A DNA stretch of 7,687 nt, taken from positions 1 through 7,687 of the forward strand of contig DDYM01000070.1 of assembly GCA_002347985.1 (NCBI GenBank), written 5' to 3'. Both the position numbers and the translations under genes were made by a program. Below the pieces are notes generated by a model. The model was not told where the DNA came from and did not search any database. It saw only the letters and a program-made list of their open reading frames with translations. Origin of the DNA: Bacteroidetes bacterium UBA2234. Its GTDB lineage: Bacteria; Bacteroidota; Bacteroidia; NS11-12g; UBA955. This document shows positions 5,571 to 7,687 of the stretch, in pieces. The stretch's first letter is position 1; each line of letters begins with the position of its first letter.

Positions 5571-6569
5571 TTAACGATTGCTAAATCCTATGATTTCTCG
5601 TACTTCTCTGATGGTTTTTTGGGCAGATACGCGGGCTTTTTCAGCGCCAAACTTTGCGATTTCATTGAGTCGCTTTTCGTCGCCCAAGGTGGCTTGGATT
5701 TTTTCTCTCAGCGGAGCGATGAAAATTTCCATGTCCACTGCCAATTGCTTTTTGAGGTCGCCGTAACGGATGTTCCCCGCTTTATGGCTGTCCTCGAAAA
5801 ATTGAATGGTATCGCTGTTACAAACCAAGCCCATTAAATCGAAAAGATTTTGGACGGGTACGGATTTCGGTGCTCCAGGTTCCGACGGTCCGCTATCACT
5901 TACGGCACGCATAATTTTCTTGTTTAAAACCGATGCTTCTTCGTCGAGGTAAATGGTATCGGCCTCGCCTGCACTTTTGCTCATTTTACCCGTCCCTGTT
6001 AAACCTGGGACTTTGACCAAATTCTGCTCAAAACTAAAAGCTTGGGGCTCTGGGAAATACTCGTTGTTATAGAGTCGGTTAAAACGGTTGGCAAAGGTGC
6101 GGGCCATTTCAAGGTGTTGCTCTTGGTCTTTACCTACGGGGACTTTGATTCCCCTGTGCAACAGGATGTCGGCCGCCATCAAAACAGGGTAGGTGAGAAG
6201 GCCTGCGTTGATGTTATTTGGTTGTGTTCTTGCTTTCTCTTTGAAGGATGTCACTCGCTCCAATTCGCCGAGATAAGCATTCATGTTTAAGAATAAGTAG
6301 AGTTCCGCAGTCTCTGGTAAATCGCTTTGAAAGTAGATGGTGCACTGCTCTGGATCTAGGCCTAGTGCAATGTATTCTGCCAAAACTCTCTTCACGGACG
6401 CGCTGAGGTCGCCCGGTGTTGGATGCGTTGTTAGGCTGTGATAATCGGCAATGAAAAAATAGGAATCGAACTGCTCTTGGAGGCGTAGAAAATTCTTAAA
6501 CGCACCAAAATAGTTGCCCAAATGCAATTTTCCGGTTGGACGAATGCCGCTAACCACCACTTCTTTCAT
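5571..6569 (-). CDS. trpS: Tryptophanyl-tRNA synthetase
   Basis: A 332-residue class I synthetase that charges tRNA-Trp with tryptophan using ATP in the cytoplasm. The N-terminus, Val-Val-Ser-Gly-Ile-Arg-Pro-Thr-Gly (5-13), leads into the HIGH-type signature Lys-Leu-His16-Leu-Gly-Asn19-Tyr. The region Tyr-Pro-Val-Leu-Met-Ala-Ala-Asp-Ile-Leu (127-136), the motif Val-Gly-Lys-Asp-Gln-Glu-Gln-His-Leu-Glu (145-154), and the KMSKS loop Gly194-Lys-Met-Ser-Lys-Ser199 are all intact. The frame stays open upstream to an ATG at 6686, but that adds 39 Arg/Lys-rich residues unlike any TrpRS and overlaps the divergent gene. The start at 6569 gives the normal family N-terminus and length. TAAATTTG at 6582-6575, five bases upstream, is a full -7 consensus match. 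The gene is first in a minus-strand run with two glycosyltransferases. Confidence 0.97.
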   Translation of the reverse strand: MKEVVVSGIRPTGKLHLGNYFGAFKNFLRLQEQFDSYFFIADYHSLTTHPTPGDLSASVKRVLAEYIALGLDPEQCTIYFQSDLPETAELYLFLNMNAYLGELERVTSFKEKARTQPNNINAGLLTYPVLMAADILLHRGIKVPVGKDQEQHLEMARTFANRFNRLYNNEYFPEPQAFSFEQNLVKVPGLTGTGKMSKSAGEADTIYLDEEASVLNKKIMRAVSDSGPSEPGAPKSVPVQNLFDLMGLVCNSDTIQFFEDSHKAGNIRYGDLKKQLAVDMEIFIAPLREKIQATLGDEKRLNEIAKFGAEKARVSAQKTIREVREIIGFSNR

Positions 6570-6574
6570 GTTTA

Positions 6575-6582
6575 CAAATTTA
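6575..6582 (-). promoter_or_regulatory. Possible -7 box of trpS
   Basis: The minus strand reads TAAATTTG, a full match to TAnnTTTG, ending five bases before the trpS ATG at 6569. No TTG stands at the usual -33 spacing. If used, transcription would begin at or near the start codon and give a leaderless or nearly leaderless mRNA. The stretch is AT-rich, so chance is possible. Confidence 0.35.
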
Positions 6583-6611
6583 CAAAATCGAGGTTGATTT
6601 TGGTGGAGGCG

Positions 6612-6638
6612 AAACGGATTTAAGCGTTTAATTCGTTT
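6612..6638. repeat. Imperfect palindrome centred in the trpS/oxidoreductase divergent spacer
   Basis: AAACGGATTTAA (6612-6623) and TTTAATTCGTTT (6627-6638) are complementary at 10 of 12 positions around a GCG centre; one of the two others would be a G-U pair in RNA. The centre (6625) is midway between the two divergent start codons at 6569 and 6680. It could be an operator for a shared regulator. A T-run (6636-6640) on the plus side also allows a weak terminator-like hairpin. Confidence 0.45.
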
Positions 6639-6667
6639 TTGAGATAGTAAAAACCTCCTTGGGCTCG

Positions 6668-6675
6668 TATTTTTG
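6668..6675 (+). promoter_or_regulatory. Possible -7 box of the FAD-dependent oxidoreductase
   Basis: TATTTTTG fits TAnnTTTG and ends four bases before the ATG at 6680, mirroring the arrangement at trpS. The nearest upstream TTG (6639-6641) is 26 bases away, longer than the usual spacing. It matches a T-run, so the evidence is weak. Confidence 0.25.
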
Positions 6676-6679
6676 TGCC

Positions 6680-7687
6680 ATGCCAATGTCGTTCCAACTC
6701 AAATTCTCTCCCCAGGATGTGGTGGATGCGGATTGGGTGAACGGACAATTTGCAAAATCGGCGGGTTTAACCCTGCATACATGCAAGGTGGTATGGCGTA
6801 AGAAGTCGTTGGATGCCCGCGGTAGAGCCCCGTTTTTTCTCATAACTGCCGATGTGTATCCATCCGGGGAATTGATGGAAGCGGAGAGGGGTTTTCAGCT
6901 GAAATCAGTCAAAAATGCGCCACCTGTTCATATCATTGGCGCGGGTCCGGCGGGTCTTTTTTGTGCCCTTGAATTGATCGAATTGGGTCTGAAGCCCATC
7001 GTGTTGGAAAGGGGGAAAGCGGTGAAGGAGAGGCGACGGGATTTGGCGCTGATGAATCGCGAAAAGTTAGTGAATCCCGACAGTAATTATTGCTTCGGAG
7101 AGGGTGGGGCGGGAACCTATTCGGATGGAAAACTCTATACCCGCAGTAATAAGAGGGGGCCGGTTCAAAAAGTACTCCAATGTTTGGTGGATCATGGCGC
7201 GCCAGACTCCATACTATATGATGCTCATCCTCACATTGGCACCAATAAACTGCCGCAATTGGTTGAGGGAATCAGGGAAACGATAGAGGCCCATGGTGGG
7301 GAGATTCGTTTCCAAACGCGGGTTGACGGTTTCGTGATGGAATCAGATCGAATCGTTGCTTTGCGATTGAACGGCGGTGCGATTGAATCAGTTGAAAAGG
7401 TGGTTTTGGCCACGGGTCATTCGGCACGTGATATATTTGAGATGTTGGTAGAGGCGAAAATCGACATAGAGGCAAAGCCTTTTGCCATTGGGGTGAGATT
7501 AGAGCATCCGCAATCTGTTATAGATCAGATTCAGTACAAATGTGAGACGCGGGGCGAGTATTTACCCCCGTCGTCGTATAGTCTTGTTGAGCAAATCCAG
7601 GGAAGAGGTGTGTTTTCGTTCTGTATGTGTCCTGGGGGGATTATCGCCCCGGCCGCTACCGCGGCCGGGGAAGTTGTTGTCAACGGC
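6680..7687 (+). CDS. FAD-dependent oxidoreductase (COG2509-type), C-terminus cut off by the window edge
   Basis: The frame is open from ATG at 6680 to the right edge, giving 336 codons; relatives are about 520 residues, so roughly a third is missing. An N-terminal alpha/beta domain (about 1-80) contains Arg-Lys-Lys-Ser-Leu-Asp-Ala-Arg (40-47), a signature of this family. The FAD-binding Rossmann fold follows: Ile-Gly87-Ala-Gly-Pro-Ala-Gly92 and Glu110-Arg-Gly at the end of the second strand. Further motifs are Phe139-Gly-Glu-Gly-Gly-Ala-Gly-Thr-Tyr-Ser-Asp-Gly-Lys-Leu-Tyr, Ala244-Thr-Gly-His-Ser-Ala-Arg-Asp, and Phe-Cys-Met-Cys-Pro-Gly-Gly (314-320) before Pro324-Ala-Ala-Thr. The family is annotated as FAD-utilising dehydrogenase, and its physiological substrate is generally unknown. 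A second ATG at 6686 could also be used. It is divergent from trpS and shows no Shine-Dalgarno site. Confidence 0.92.
   Translation, partial: MPMSFQLKFSPQDVVDADWVNGQFAKSAGLTLHTCKVVWRKKSLDARGRAPFFLITADVYPSGELMEAERGFQLKSVKNAPPVHIIGAGPAGLFCALELIELGLKPIVLERGKAVKERRRDLALMNREKLVNPDSNYCFGEGGAGTYSDGKLYTRSNKRGPVQKVLQCLVDHGAPDSILYDAHPHIGTNKLPQLVEGIRETIEAHGGEIRFQTRVDGFVMESDRIVALRLNGGAIESVEKVVLATGHSARDIFEMLVEAKIDIEAKPFAIGVRLEHPQSVIDQIQYKCETRGEYLPPSSYSLVEQIQGRGVFSFCMCPGGIIAPAATAAGEVVVNG
7647..7670. repeat. Perfect all-G/C 10-bp inverted repeat inside the oxidoreductase gene
   Basis: CCCCGGCCGC (7647-7656) and GCGGCCGGGG (7661-7670) are exactly complementary around the 4-base loop TACC. The stem contains only G and C. 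It lies in the codons for Ala-Pro-Ala-Ala-Thr-Ala-Ala-Gly of a conserved family motif. The mRNA could form a very stable hairpin. No T-run follows directly, so it is not a standard terminator. Confidence 0.75.

Noticed and set aside
6654..6660. Perfect minus-strand Shine-Dalgarno-like AAGGAGG in the divergent spacer
   Set aside because: No ATG, GTG or TTG follows at a usable distance, and the trpS start is about 85 bases away, so it serves no visible gene.
6570..6686. N-terminal extension of trpS to an ATG at 6686
   Set aside because: The added 39 residues are basic and unlike any TrpRS, would overlap the divergent oxidoreductase start, and the 6569 start gives the usual family N-terminus.

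Overview
The window looks like a chromosomal piece of a Bacteroidota bacterium, probably of the Flavobacteriia/Cryomorphaceae type, although the exact lineage cannot be read from the sequence. The evidence is a secreted Kelch protein ending in a type IX secretion (T9SS) type A sorting domain, promoter-like boxes matching the Bacteroidetes consensus TAnnTTTG, mostly absent Shine-Dalgarno sites, and a tRNA without an encoded CCA.

Left part (1-2600) is visibly AT-rich and accessory in character. It holds a CoiA-like competence/nuclease gene cut by the left edge (minus), a small exported or membrane-anchored protein of unknown function (plus), and a Kelch-repeat protein with signal peptide and T9SS domain (minus). 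The spacer upstream of the Kelch gene carries a knot of overlapping inverted repeats.

Middle part (2567-3297, all minus): tRNA-Ser(GGA) with a clear promoter box and a rho-independent terminator; a possible 29-residue ORF; and a small secreted Arg/Asp-rich heptad-repeat protein with a His-rich tail, a strong ribosome binding site and its own terminator.

Right part (3416-7687) has a higher GC content and looks like core genome. On the minus strand lie trpS (tryptophanyl-tRNA synthetase), a membrane-anchored GT2 glycosyltransferase and a GT4-type glycosyltransferase. The two glycosyltransferases overlap by one base (TAATG), so they are probably translated together and act in one surface-glycan or glycolipid pathway. 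Divergent from trpS, and running off the right edge, is a large FAD-dependent oxidoreductase of the COG2509 type. The 110-bp divergent spacer has an imperfect palindrome at its exact centre and a TAnnTTTG match close to each start codon.

No CRISPR array, insertion sequence, phage module or clear defence island is present. I do not see a complete novel system. The most unusual items are the Arg/Asp heptad plus His-tail protein, the interlocking inverted repeats at 2475-2526, the divergent palindrome at 6612-6638, and a perfect all-G/C 10-bp inverted repeat inside the oxidoreductase gene.
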